DNA of 64,000 nt from AP-15 sp963774345 (GTDB taxonomy: Bacteria; Pseudomonadota; Alphaproteobacteria; ATCC43930; CGMCC-115725): NCBI GenBank assembly GCA_963774345.1, contig CAVZFB010000039.1:62001-126000 (forward strand). The letters are read 5' to 3'. The position numbers and the translations under genes were made by a program. The notes under the pieces were generated by a model. The model was given only the letters and a program-made list of their open reading frames with translations. It had not been told where the DNA came from and made no database searches. This document shows positions 26,186 through 35,328 of the stretch, piece after piece. The stretch's first letter is position 1. Each line of letters starts with the position of its first letter.

Positions 26186-26275
26186 TGGCGGATGGGGTGG
26201 GATTCGAACCCACGGCGAACTTGCGCCCGCGCCGGTTTTCAAGACCGGTGCCTTAAACCGCTCGGCCACCCATCC
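26186..26275 (-). tRNA. tRNA-Ser (anticodon UGA)
   Basis: A 90-nt class II tRNA with encoded CCA. Acceptor GGATGGG pairs with CCCATCC; the D-arm has GGCCGAGCGGTTTAAGGC; the anticodon loop CTTGAAA sits in an ACCGG/CCGG(C) stem; there is a long variable arm (GCGGGCGCAAGTTCGC); the T-arm is GTGGGTTCGAATCCCAC. Anticodon TGA reads UCN (mainly UCA) serine codons. The plus-strand sequence next to it carries a helicase remnant, compatible with island insertion near a tRNA, but no attachment repeat was seen. Confidence 0.97.
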
Positions 26276-26449
26276 GGCCCGATTAGGATAACGCCTGGAT
26301 GACCAAATCCAAATGCTTGCGTGATTTCGAGGGTTGCGGCCGGGATGGTCGGGATACTTCTATCCCTAATCCTGCATGCTCGAAGGTCAAACACTGAAGC
26401 GACGGTGGAACTTAACAAGCTGTAGGCGGCACGGTGGCGGATGGCAGGA

Positions 26450-26620
26450 TTGTGTGGTGATGACGGCACGCGGGAACGACTACGACAATACGTCTGCGCC
26501 TACAACGGCGGATCTTGGCGTGGTGTCGCGCATCGACCCTGAGGAAGGCGAACTCGCGGTCGACTTCGATGGCCGCGAAATAGAATTGGAGCATTCGGCC
26601 GCTCGAGGCCACTCAGCCAT
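26450..26620 (+). pseudogene. RecD/TraA-type helicase fragment
   Basis: Around 26460-26590 the reading VMTARGNDYDNT, then GDLGVVSRIDPEEGELAVDF (with an A for the first G) and DGREIEL resembles the segment near the C-terminus of RecD2-like helicases: xNDYDxxVxNGDxGxVxxID. The helicase motifs before and after are missing, and the remaining frame is not protein-like. It is a small scrap of a lost mobile-element helicase. Confidence 0.45.
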
Positions 26621-26697
26621 CCTGGTGGGAACTGCTATTCTTGCCCCCATCTCGGACATTGGCTTGATCGGTGCGCCGCGATCGGCGCCCGAACCGT

Positions 26698-28023
26698 CTA
26701 CCGCTCCCGAAAGGTACGCGCGATCTGCTCGTGCAGCGGTTTGAGTAGATAATCGAGCGGCGTGCGATCTTGGGTCCGGATGTAGACCTCAGCCGGCATT
26801 CCCGGCACCAATTTCAGATCGCCGATGGACCTGATATCTGCTTTCGCGAAAGACACGCGCGCCATGTAGTATTGCTGAGATTGTGCGCCTGTCGGGGTCG
26901 TCACCGGGTCGCGGGTGAGATCGGGCGACACCATTACTACCTTGCCCCCGAGATCGGGTGTCGTGCGTCGGTTACCAGCTTCGAGGCGGACGCGCACTGG
27001 TGCGCCGACTGCGACCTGGTCGATATCCTGCGGCGCAACCTTCGCTTCGACAATCAGGGCGTCGGCCCGCGGCACGATCTGCATCAATGTGTCGCCCTTG
27101 CCGATTACGCCCCCGATCGTGTGGACCTGGAGCTGATAAACGGTGCCTGCTTGCGGCGCGCGTATCTCGGTGTGCTTGAGTTCGTCTTCGGCCGCATTGG
27201 CACGCTCCTGCAATTCCGCGATCTTTGCCTGAGTTTCGCGCAGGTCCTTGAGCACGTCGGTCCGAAAATCCTGATCGAGCTGAAGGATCTGCAGCTCGGT
27301 CTCGGCGATCTTCCCACGCGACCGGGCGATATCGGCAACCAATTCCCCGCGCTCGCCTTGCAGGCGCGCCTGGTCGCGCTGCAATTGCACGTAACGCTCC
27401 ATCGTTACGAGATTCTTCTTGTAGAGTTCCAGGACGCCGGAAAGCTCCTCTCCGATATACCTGATTTCGCTGTCCTTGGATTGCTGCTGGGCGGCGAGCC
27501 CGCGGATCTCTTCGCTTAGCTGAGCGATCCGTTCGCGCAATTGCGCGCGTTGACCTTCACGTCCATCGCGGCGGGCCTGGAATAGCCTTTGTTCTCCGGC
27601 AATCGCACTCTCGGCAACTTCCTTCAGAGGTCGATTACGCATCGCTTCCGGGAGGGCGACGCTCGCAAGCCCGTCTCGTTCGGCGATCAGTCGGGCCTCC
27701 CGTGCGACGTAGAGATCGAGCTGGGACTGGACCACACCAAGCGTGGCGCGGGTCAGCGTGTCGTCGAGGCGCATTACAATCTGACCGGTCTCGACCTCGC
27801 TTCCTTCTTTGACAAGGATCTCTCCGACGATACCCCCGCTGAGGTGCTGCACCTTTTTGACGCTGCTTTCGACCACGACGATGCCGCTAGCGATAACGGC
27901 GCCGGCGATATTGGTGGCTGAGGCCCACCCGCCGACTCCGCCAAGTGCCACCACCAGGGCGGTGCAGCCGACGAGGTTCAGCTTGCGGATGGCATAACGT
28001 GGACCAAGCCTTGTAGTACTCAT
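26698..28023 (-). CDS. type I secretion membrane fusion protein (HlyD family)
   Basis: A 441-residue periplasmic adaptor of a type I secretion system. One N-terminal membrane helix (VGCTALVVALGGVGGWASA), a lipoyl half (VKKVQHLSGGIVGEILVKEG), a long alpha-hairpin (about residues 130-290) and the second lipoyl/beta-barrel half (APQAGTVYQLQVHTIGGVIG) ending with the HlyD C-terminal PGMPAEVYI motif. The ATG overlaps the exporter stop as ATGA, so translation is coupled. It belongs with the RTX cargo upstream. No TolC gene is in the window. Confidence 0.93.
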   Translation of the reverse strand: MSTTRLGPRYAIRKLNLVGCTALVVALGGVGGWASATNIAGAVIASGIVVVESSVKKVQHLSGGIVGEILVKEGSEVETGQIVMRLDDTLTRATLGVVQSQLDLYVAREARLIAERDGLASVALPEAMRNRPLKEVAESAIAGEQRLFQARRDGREGQRAQLRERIAQLSEEIRGLAAQQQSKDSEIRYIGEELSGVLELYKKNLVTMERYVQLQRDQARLQGERGELVADIARSRGKIAETELQILQLDQDFRTDVLKDLRETQAKIAELQERANAAEDELKHTEIRAPQAGTVYQLQVHTIGGVIGKGDTLMQIVPRADALIVEAKVAPQDIDQVAVGAPVRVRLEAGNRRTTPDLGGKVVMVSPDLTRDPVTTPTGAQSQQYYMARVSFAKADIRSIGDLKLVPGMPAEVYIRTQDRTPLDYLLKPLHEQIARTFRER

Positions 28024-29798
28024 GACGAGCCTCCACTGGCTGCACCGGCCACGATCTTGAGGTTCGCGTTCGATGTGGCGACGGCCGATTGTGACCTCAT
28101 ACTTCGCAAGATATCGTGGCAAGGACCAAAGGCATGCTGCGCGCCCTCGCGCAATACCAGCACCTTGTCGCAGACCGCCAGCATTGCGGCGCGATGGGCA
28201 ATCAGAATGACGATCGCGCCGCGCTCCTTGGCGCCACGAATTGCCCGGAGCAGTGCTGCTTCCCCATCGCCGTCAAGATTGGCATTCGGCTCATCGAGCA
28301 CGATCAAAAACGGCTCGCCGTACAATGCCCGAGCCAGCGCTATCCGCTGGCGCTGCCCGGCCGACAAAATTGCGCCAGCCTCGCCGATGCGGGTGTCATA
28401 ACCCTTCGGTAGCCGCAGAATCATCTCGTGTGCGCCCGCTGCCTGCGCCGCACGGATAACAGCGCTGTCATCGGGCGCCACTGTCATGCGGGCTATATTC
28501 TCTGCAACGGTCCCATCGAATAGATCAACGGCCTCCGAAAGATATCCCAGGTTCGGTCCAATGATTTCTGGAGACCAATGTTCCAGCGCGCCACCGTCGA
28601 TGCGCACCGCGCCTCGCACCGGCAACCATACACCGACTAGCGCGCGTGCCAGCGAAGTCTTCCCGGATCCACTCGGCCCGATCACGCCCATGATTTCTCC
28701 GGCGGTCAGCTCAAAGCTGATATTGCCGACGATCGCGGATCTGCCGTCTCCAGCCACGACGGTGACGTTTTCTGCAACCAGGTTGCGGCTTGGCCTGGGC
28801 AACGCAGTCCTGATCGGTTCCGTGCCGAGCTGGATAAGCATACGCCGCAATCTGACAATACTGTCGCGCGCCCCAACAAAGCCGCGCCAGTTCGCAATAA
28901 CGGTTTCAATCGGCGCCAGCGCCCGGGCCATCATTATCGAAGAAGCGATCATGGCTCCGGGCATTAGCTCGTGACCGATAACAAGATAAGCACCGAGGCC
29001 CAACGCCGCCGACTGCAGCATCATTCGCGTCATCTTCGACAGACTGGCGTAAAAGCTGACAACGTCCGACGAACGCTCCGCCGCCAGTAAATATCCCGCA
29101 TTGTGCGTCAGCCAGCGCTTCAACAGGGCCGGCTCCAGGCCCATCGCGATGATTGTCTCGCTATTGCGGCGATCTGCTTCGAGTGTGATTGACCGTGCTC
29201 GCGCGCTCCGGTTCGCCTCCCGGGCGGGCGCACGGCTCGCCCGTTCTGTGAAGAGCGTGATGCCCGCAAGCACGATCCCGCCCACCAACGCCAGCAATCC
29301 GAGCCAGGGATGGATCAGGCCACAAAGGAGCAAGAAAACCGGGATCCAGGGCAGATCGACGATGGCGATTGGGCCCTGTCCAATCAGGAAACTTCGGATT
29401 TGATCGAGGTCGCGGACCGGTTCGTGCACTTCTCCAGTCTGCCGGCCGAAAGCCGAAAGCCGAATGACGGCTGAATGCACTACGGATGAAAGATGCGCGT
29501 CGAGAAATCCAGCCGAACGCATCACTAGGCGGCTGCGGATCAAATCCATAAACGATTGAAATGCAAGGGCGCCAAATAACAGGACCGAGAGCGCGATCAG
29601 CGTCGGAACACTGTGGCTCGCCAATACCCGGTCGTAAACCTGGAGCATATAGAGAGGCCCGGCAAGCATTAGCAGGTTCACTACGCTCGAGAATAGAGCA
29701 ACGCTCCAGAAGGTATGGCGACAGTCGGTGAGTGCCGCGGCAAGGGCGGGATGACCCCCCTCCGCGCGGAGTGTGGGCGTTGATGACATGCCGATCAT
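28020..29798 (-). CDS. type I secretion ABC transporter permease/ATPase (PrtD-like)
   Basis: A 592-residue fused permease-ATPase that energises export of the RTX cargo. The membrane domain spans residues ~20-320; the ATPase has Walker A GPSGSGKTS, signature LSAGQRQR, Walker B LIVLDEPNA and the H-loop AHRAA. The start at 29798 has GGAG eight bases upstream; a nearby ATG at 29789 is possible. The longer frame upstream is antisense to the cargo gene's non-coding frame and is rejected. There is no N-terminal C39 peptidase domain, so the cargo signal should be C-terminal and uncleaved. Confidence 0.93.
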   Translation of the reverse strand: MIGMSSTPTLRAEGGHPALAAALTDCRHTFWSVALFSSVVNLLMLAGPLYMLQVYDRVLASHSVPTLIALSVLLFGALAFQSFMDLIRSRLVMRSAGFLDAHLSSVVHSAVIRLSAFGRQTGEVHEPVRDLDQIRSFLIGQGPIAIVDLPWIPVFLLLCGLIHPWLGLLALVGGIVLAGITLFTERASRAPAREANRSARARSITLEADRRNSETIIAMGLEPALLKRWLTHNAGYLLAAERSSDVVSFYASLSKMTRMMLQSAALGLGAYLVIGHELMPGAMIASSIMMARALAPIETVIANWRGFVGARDSIVRLRRMLIQLGTEPIRTALPRPSRNLVAENVTVVAGDGRSAIVGNISFELTAGEIMGVIGPSGSGKTSLARALVGVWLPVRGAVRIDGGALEHWSPEIIGPNLGYLSEAVDLFDGTVAENIARMTVAPDDSAVIRAAQAAGAHEMILRLPKGYDTRIGEAGAILSAGQRQRIALARALYGEPFLIVLDEPNANLDGDGEAALLRAIRGAKERGAIVILIAHRAAMLAVCDKVLVLREGAQHAFGPCHDILRSMRSQSAVATSNANLKIVAGAASGGSS

Positions 29799-29820
29799 AG
29801 CTCGCTCCGGCGAAGTGGGG

Positions 29821-29845
29821 CTGCTGCCGCATGACGCGGCAGCAG
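29821..29845 (-). terminator. intercistronic hairpin between cargo and exporter
   Basis: A perfect 10-bp stem CTGCTGCCGC/GCGGCAGCAG with a 5-base loop, directly after the RTX cargo stop and 23 bases before the exporter start. Without a U-tract it is better read as a partial terminator or RNA stabiliser. It would allow more cargo than transporter to be made, as is common in such operons. Confidence 0.7.
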
Positions 29846-29871
29846 CGAACCATTGGACTTGATCGATCGGT

Positions 29872-30987
29872 TCAGCTGAACAGGAAGTCGTTCGCGTGCA
29901 GCGAGGCGAGCGAGATGTTCTGCAATGTTGCGGTGACATTCGCGCCATCCGATACCACGACATCGGCTCCTGATTGCGCGATGTGACCGTCTGCAACCGC
30001 CTGAGCAAATGTATGATCCGGGGAGTCCTGAAGCGCCACCACGTCACCTTGAGCGCTCGCCCCATGGGCTTGGAAACCTTGGACCACATCCTGTCCATTA
30101 GTGCCGAAGGTGAACACGAATGTGTCGCTGCCGAAGCCGCCATTGAGGGTCAGGCCTAACGGCCCGGCCGGCAATGCCGACACATCGATGGTGTCGTTGC
30201 CGGCACCGCTATTGATCATGAGACGATCGCCAGTGTCCGCATGGTCGACCGTAACCTGCGCCGGCAGCCCGCTGACCGTGACCTGAGTACCCGAAGCCGT
30301 GACGCTGATGTGGTCGTTGCCGCTGGTGCCGTTGACCGTCACGGTGTCGGCCGCGCCATCGCCGGCGCTGCCGCCGAGGGTGCCGGCCAGATCGATGGCG
30401 ACCTGCTTTACGCCGGTGCCGGCGAGGTTGTTGACAACGACGTTGTCGGCGCCGCCAAGGGCCTCGAACTGAATGCGCTCGACGCTATTCAGGTCCATCG
30501 AGATATTGGCTACATCGCGGAAGAAAGTCGCGTGAGAGCCATTAGCCGAAATGCTGACATTCTCGTTGACATTGGCGCCGCGAAAATCGAGCGTGTCGAA
30601 GCCACTCCCGCCATCGACGGTGTCGCTGCCGTCGCCCGGGTTCCAGACGGACACATCGTCGCCGCTGCCGAGGAACTCCACGTCATTGCCGCGGCCGCCC
30701 GTGACGATGTCGTTGCCGGAGCCGCCAAGTAACGTGTCCGCGCCCTGGCTGCCGATGATTGTGTCGTTGCCGGATCCACCATCGATTGTCAGATGAGCCA
30801 AGTTGGCCGGCAGTGCCGAGGCGTTGATCGTATCGTCGCCTCCGTTGCCGTTAATCAGCAGGTTGTCGACGCTGCCGACGTTGGCTAGCGGGGTGCCGGT
30901 ATCGTCGGTCAGCAGCACGTCCTGGCCATTCGCCAAGACCCTGATGATATCGGCAGCGCCGGTGCCGTTGAAAGTGAAGTTGGCCAT
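29872..30987 (-). CDS. RTX-like calcium-binding secreted protein
   Basis: A 371-residue cargo of the adjacent type I system. Starts MANFTFNGTGAADIIRVLAN. It contains RTX-type nonapeptides (GGSGNDTIIGSQGADTLLGG, then SGNDIVTGGRGND, GGSGFDTL, SGAGNDTID, GGFGSDTFVF) that form calcium-binding beta-rolls, spaced by Asn/Val-rich strands. It has no Sec signal. The extreme C-terminus (LASLHANDFLFS) ends in hydrophobic residues like RTX export signals. No enzymatic domain is visible, so it is probably a surface or matrix protein. Confidence 0.9.
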   Translation of the reverse strand: MANFTFNGTGAADIIRVLANGQDVLLTDDTGTPLANVGSVDNLLINGNGGDDTINASALPANLAHLTIDGGSGNDTIIGSQGADTLLGGSGNDIVTGGRGNDVEFLGSGDDVSVWNPGDGSDTVDGGSGFDTLDFRGANVNENVSISANGSHATFFRDVANISMDLNSVERIQFEALGGADNVVVNNLAGTGVKQVAIDLAGTLGGSAGDGAADTVTVNGTSGNDHISVTASGTQVTVSGLPAQVTVDHADTGDRLMINSGAGNDTIDVSALPAGPLGLTLNGGFGSDTFVFTFGTNGQDVVQGFQAHGASAQGDVVALQDSPDHTFAQAVADGHIAQSGADVVVSDGANVTATLQNISLASLHANDFLFS

Positions 30988-31009
30988 TGTCTTGATCCTT
31001 GTGTTTGGT

Positions 31010-31027
31010 GGCGCAAACCTTTGCGCC
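31010..31027. promoter_or_regulatory. palindrome in the RTX gene leader
   Basis: GGCGCAAA-CC-TTTGCGCC, a perfect 8-bp inverted repeat 23 bases upstream of the RTX start. It could be an operator, or a leader hairpin sequestering the region next to the ribosome binding site. The related leader upstream of the DUF3455 gene keeps GGCGCA but not the full palindrome. Confidence 0.45.
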
Positions 31028-31382
31028 GTTGTGGTTGGTGTGAGTTTCAGCGAAACGCCCTCGCGCCGAGGTCGACCAGAGCGTTATGCCGGGACTAGGT
31101 AGTGGCGAGTCTGATGCGCGCGTTGCTATACCAATAGCGCATCACCTCGGGTGCACTGCGAACGACGACAGGCACGACGAGTCGAATACGTGCTGTTCGT
31201 TACCGAAGGCTCATGGTCGTCCTCCTTTAGAAAAGTTGACCGCGGCGCAGATTCGCGTTGGCTCTGAGCAAGGTGTGATAGGGTGCGCTTGTAGGTAGCG
31301 GAATCGCTGGCGCGGGAAGAAGGTGCTCTCCGCACTGCATTGAAGGTCAGTATACGGAGAGTCGCCAGAAAGCGATCCGTCC
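31028..31382 (-). promoter_or_regulatory. leader of the RTX operon with a four-codon mini-ORF
   Basis: This region is patchily similar to the leader of the DUF3455 gene at 32088-32320. On the minus strand an ATG at 31214 is preceded by AAAGGAGG and followed by only AGC CTT CGG TAA (M-S-L-R-stop). A matching mini-ORF exists in the other leader, at nearly the same distance from its gene (227 against 225 bases). It is either a leader peptide or a vestigial duplicated gene start. Confidence 0.45.
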
Positions 31383-32087
31383 CTACCTTTTGCGATAGAA
31401 AAAGTAGTCGGCCGTATAAGGCACGAATGCCTTATTGCCGACGTCGTTCATATCGGCACAGCCCTCTGACGGCGCGAGCCCTCCAGAGGTGTGCACCCGC
31501 TGGATAAAGGTGGTCACCGACAGAGTGTTGTCGCCCGGCTTCGGTCCGTCTTTAACGCCGGCGACCGGCAGCAGGAGCCAGGCAATGGCATCCTTCGCGA
31601 CAAAATTGATGTCGGTCGAGGGGATCGCGGTGCCTCCCCATACCGTGCTCGTGTCCTTCGAGTGCTGCCAAGTGGCGCGGATCTTGCCGCCGTCAGCTGG
31701 GTTGGGATTGACACTGAAGAAGTGGGTGGTGACTTGCTTCCCATCAACGCTGTCGGACAGCGTGGCCTCCGGCGTGAAGAGCATAAACTGGACGCCATCG
31801 TCTGTGGGCAGGCAGATGTAGTTCTGGGTGCCGACGGCGTTACCCTCGAGAAACGCCTCGTTCTTCACCGGATCCACGCGAAGATCGAACGGCACGGCTG
31901 GCGGCGTGATGTTGCGGGCGTGGGCGGGTTGTGGCGACGAGACTGTGAAAGCCGCGACGATGCAGGTGGCGCACGCGCCCAGCTGGATACGACGCGCGAT
32001 CTGCTTCTCCCGCGTATTCCTTTTCTCGACATTATTCTCCCTTGGCACCTTGCCGGTGCTCGGGACAAGATTTTCGCTGATAGACAT
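31383..32087 (-). CDS. DUF3455 family exported protein
   Basis: A 234-residue protein starting MSISENLVPSTGKVPREN at 32087, with AAAGGA upstream. A signal peptide follows a charged N-region (QLGACATCIVAAFTVSS, cleavage near PAHA). The mature part has the DUF3455 pattern: VPFDLRVDPVKNEAFLEGNA, then GTQNYICLP, ending with the C-terminal ADYFFYRK. Family members are secreted proteins of unknown function, frequent in fungi and soil bacteria. The leader resemblance to the RTX gene suggests co-regulation. Confidence 0.85.
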   Translation of the reverse strand: MSISENLVPSTGKVPRENNVEKRNTREKQIARRIQLGACATCIVAAFTVSSPQPAHARNITPPAVPFDLRVDPVKNEAFLEGNAVGTQNYICLPTDDGVQFMLFTPEATLSDSVDGKQVTTHFFSVNPNPADGGKIRATWQHSKDTSTVWGGTAIPSTDINFVAKDAIAWLLLPVAGVKDGPKPGDNTLSVTTFIQRVHTSGGLAPSEGCADMNDVGNKAFVPYTADYFFYRKR

Positions 32088-32320
32088 GGTCTTGGTCCTT
32101 TCAAAAGATTTCGGCCGCGGCGCAGAAGCGCGCGTTGGTTGTGAACTGGGATCGAGTGATGTGAGGTTTTGCGCCGAGGCTGTGATGCCAACAGCGCATC
32201 TTCTCAAACTTGCGAAACACGAACGACAACCTGCACGAAGGCGGTCAGGCGCGACTGCGTCCGGCGCGCTCGGCTAGCGGCGTTCGAATGCTATTCGCTA
32301 CTGAAGGTTCATTGTAGCTA
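32088..32320 (-). promoter_or_regulatory. leader of the DUF3455 gene, related to the RTX leader
   Basis: Shared blocks with the RTX leader, read on the plus strand, include CATnGTCTTGnTCCTT at the gene start, GCGCCGAGG, CCAAYAGCGCATC, CGAACGAC and CGNTACNGAAGGNTCAT. On the minus strand the last block contains ATG AAC CTT CAG TAG (M-N-L-Q-stop) at 32312-32298, matching the mini-ORF of the other leader. Confidence 0.4.
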
Positions 32321-32397
32321 CCCCGCAGAGGCTGCTTGCGTTGTGCAATGCCTCGCTTCGGGGGGGTTATCTAATGAAAGACTAATCAGTCTCTACG

Positions 32398-34096
32398 TCA
32401 AAAACTGCTCATTTCATGCTCAAGATCAATCTCGTCCGGCATCCCTGCGCGGCGCAGGCCTTCGAGGATCCGCTCACTCTCGCGCCGATAGACATCGCTC
32501 ACCGCGTCCGGCGGCACGGAGGAACGTTGCCGGGCGAACCGTCGAACCGTCATGTTCGGCTCGATCGCGGCGTATTCCGCCAAGTGCCGCTTGGCGGCTT
32601 CAGCATTGCCGGCCAGCGCCTCGGCTGCGGCAAGCATGGCCTTGCCGCGGAGGTACCCGGGATTGCCATCCATTGCCTGAGACAAGGCACCGATCGCCGC
32701 TGCGTCGTCGCCCAGCTGCATCAGGGCGCGGCCAAGTCCTTGCAACCACGTCCAGCGATCCGGGTCGCGCGGCGCGATGGCGTCGGCGCGGCGAAACCAC
32801 TCCGCAGCCTCCCGGGTCAGACCGAGGTACAGCTTGTTCAGCCCCATTTCCTTGTAGGCAGTCGGCTCGGCTGGATTGCGGGCAATCAAGGCTTCGGTGG
32901 CAACAACGGCCTCGGAGAACCAACCGCGCGCTCGCAGCAACAGGGCGCGCGCCTTCAGCAGGTCAAGATGGTCGGGGGCCAACGCCGTAGCTCGGGATAT
33001 CATTTCGGTGGCTTCGTCGAGGAGCGTATCCCTCCCCTCAAGTCGGTAGAGGTTTATCACCTGGTAAATCCGCGCCAGGCCAATGCCGACCATCGCATCG
33101 ACGTAATTCGCGTCAAGCGTTAGTGCCCGCCGAAACAGATCAATCGCTTCGGCCGCCGTTTCCTTGCGTTTGACATCGCTGATCATCGCCCGGGCGCGCA
33201 TCACAAGGTCGGCGGCATCCCACGCTTCGCGGTTCGGGCTGCCGCGCCCGGCCTCAGTGCGAACCAGTTGAATACCTATGCTGCGCGACAGGCGCCCGAC
33301 AATCTCGTCTTGCAGCTGCAACATTTCTCTACGTTCTTTGTCAAACCGCTCGGCCCACAAGTGCTCGTCTGTCTCAGCATCAATCAATTGAACATTAACG
33401 CGGAGACGGGTCGCGTCGACCAGAACGCTGCCTTCGATCGCGTAGCGGACGCCGAGCTCTCTGCCGACCTGCCGGATCGGGACCGAACGGCCCTTATAGG
33501 TGAAGGCTGTAGAACGCGAAATGACGAAGCTGCCGGGTAGCCAGCTCGACAAATCCGTGATCAGGGTGTCGACGAGGCCATCGACGAGGTAATCGGCGCT
33601 GGCTTCTCCAGACAGATTCAAGAACGGCAGGATTACGAGCGACAGGCGCGGTCGGGCAGCTGGGAATCCGTCTTCCGCAGTGACGGCAGCGGGGGCGGGG
33701 GTCTGTCCGACAGCAGGCGCCGTTTCTCGACCATGTTGCTCCTGCTGCCACAACCAATCTGTTAGTCGACCGACGGCCGTGGCAAGTTGCCGACGATAGG
33801 TGCTGAACGACATCCCCAGCCGCTCGGCGGCAGCTTCTTGTTTCGGCGTCGGGTTGAAATAGGTCAGGTCGAGCACGCGATACAGCCTCTGGTCGCGCTC
33901 ATTAGCGAACAAGCTCTCCGCCGACTCGGCTATCAGAACTCTGTAGGGCCTTCGGCGTCGCCGTGTCCGGATAGGATTGCGTGAGCAACTGTGCGTGCAG
34001 CAGCGCATTCCCCGTAAGCAGGTCGGTCCGCGTGTAGTGACGGAGCGCGTCCTTGACGGCGCTTTCGAAATCAGACCGTGTCAGCAAGGTGTGCAT
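32398..34096 (-). pseudogene. TolB-like/TPR regulator-type protein with one frameshift
   Basis: Starts MHTLLTRSDFESAVKDALRH at 34096. After a shift near 33955 it continues YRVLIAESAESLFANERDQR, then a helix-turn-helix-like segment (EAAAERLGMSFSTYRRQL). Next come a TolB/FlgO-type domain (VILPFLNLSGEASADYLVDG, GVRYAIEGSVLVDATRLRVN) and six or so TPRs to the end. Proteins of this build resemble the output parts of CadC/adenylate-cyclase-type regulators. It lies upstream of, and on the same strand as, the secretion genes. One indel restores a ~565-residue protein. Confidence 0.75.
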
Positions 34097-34517
34097 GTTA
34101 GAATCTGCGCACCGTCAGCGTCATGTAAGGCGATAGTGGCACCCCTCGCTCCCACCGACAAGGCGCGGCTAAACCCGTGTAAGCTAAACTTTCACGCTAA
34201 GCAGTCCGTCAGCTCTCGCCGAGAGCGGTGATGGCCTCAGGCCGGCGACGGTGGCGTCTCATCTGACGCCACCCTCAAGACGCCTCCACTGGAACAACTT
34301 GCAAAGCCCGTCAACAGGCCGTTGCATCGCCAGTGTCTGCCAACGACCAGGTTCTCCCCTCCCGAGACAACTCGGCTGGCGTCAAGCAATGGCCGGAATG
34401 GGACAACAAGGGAGGTGGTCCACTCGCGAGAGACAGCTGAATCGGCCCCGACTGGAACACTCACGACCGCCGGCCGCACCACGCCGATTGGACATTCGCA
34501 GAGCCGGCCGGCCCCGC
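34097..34517. other. intergenic region with two hairpins
   Basis: No gene. It contains GCTCTC/GAGAGC (34212-34226, 3-base loop) and a perfect 9-bp stem GGTGGCGTC/GACGCCACC with a 6-base loop (34250-34273). The latter may terminate transcripts arriving from the methyltransferase gene (minus strand). Confidence 0.45.
34250..34273 (-). terminator. 9-bp hairpin downstream of the methyltransferase gene
   Basis: Perfect inverted repeat GGTGGCGTC-TCATCT-GACGCCACC, about 245 bases past the methyltransferase stop. It lacks a clear U-tract, so the terminator call is tentative. Confidence 0.4.
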
Positions 34518-35162
34518 TCACCGCCGTTCCGCGAGGATGTGCCAGTGCCAGGAGCCCGGACGGCGCTGCTCCTCATGGGTCAGGGACAGAATCTCGAAGC
34601 CGGCGAAGAGCGCGGCAAGGCCGACCAAGTCGCAATAGTAGTGGGGATGCGCCTTGGGGTCGCTGCCGCGGATGAAGGTGTCGGGGGCGACCAACCGGCC
34701 GACGCCAAATTGCTCATCGCGCTTCGACAGCATCGTACCTTGGTAGAGTCCGCCGGGCTTCAGGACGCGCCAGATCTCGGCGAGGCGGCGACCGACATCG
34801 CCCATCGTGCCGTGAAAGATCACGTTCCACGACAGCACATAGTCGAAGCCCTCGTCAGCGAAGGGCAGTGCATCGGCATCGGCCTGGCGCAGGCCCAGTC
34901 GGAGGCCGCGAGCAGCCGCCTCGCGGCGAGCGAAATCGAGTCCGGCGGCGGCGCCGTCGATCGCCTCGACGGCAAAGCCGTGCTCGGCGAAGAGCAACGC
35001 GTGCCGGCCAACCCCGCAACCGAGGTCGAGCACATGTCGCGCGCCGCGTGCCTTCAGCACCGGAACCAACGCCGCCACCGCCGGGTCTGGCACCAGCCAA
35101 TCGGCGCGACCCTCGGGCATCGCCCACCGCTCGTCCCAGGCCTCGACCGCCGTCGCCGCCAT
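34518..35162 (-). CDS. class I SAM-dependent methyltransferase (TehB-like)
   Basis: A 214-residue protein. The start MAATAVEAWDERWAMPEG is preceded by GAGGAGG. SAM-binding motif I is VLDLGCGVGRHALLFAE, then an acidic residue ending strand 2 (VEAIDGA), DYVLSWNVIFHG and a post-II motif (IWRVLKPGG). It resembles TehB/thiopurine-type small-molecule methyltransferases. The substrate is unknown. It is divergent from the ABC importer permease gene. Confidence 0.88.
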   Translation of the reverse strand: MAATAVEAWDERWAMPEGRADWLVPDPAVAALVPVLKARGARHVLDLGCGVGRHALLFAEHGFAVEAIDGAAAGLDFARREAAARGLRLGLRQADADALPFADEGFDYVLSWNVIFHGTMGDVGRRLAEIWRVLKPGGLYQGTMLSKRDEQFGVGRLVAPDTFIRGSDPKAHPHYYCDLVGLAALFAGFEILSLTHEEQRRPGSWHWHILAERR

Positions 35163-35328
35163 CTTCACCTCCTCGCCTGCGGTTGGCTGTGCTCTAGCCG
35201 TTATCATAAGCGGGCGGCGCAGATGAGCGAGCCCGAAATGGTCTGCCGAACCCCTTGACCGGGGTGCGCCCCGAGCTTCAGTCTATTTGCCGGGAGGAGA
35301 CCGTGCGAGGCGATAAGCCCTAACCACC

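Noticed and set aside
25964..26269. Open frame starting MAERFKAPVLKTGAG on the minus strand
   Set aside because: It reads through tRNA-Ser; this is the classical spurious protein from a tRNA gene.
26186..26700. tRNA-Ser as an integrated-island attachment site
   Set aside because: A helicase scrap lies beside it, but no direct repeat of the tRNA 3' end and no adjacent integrase was found.
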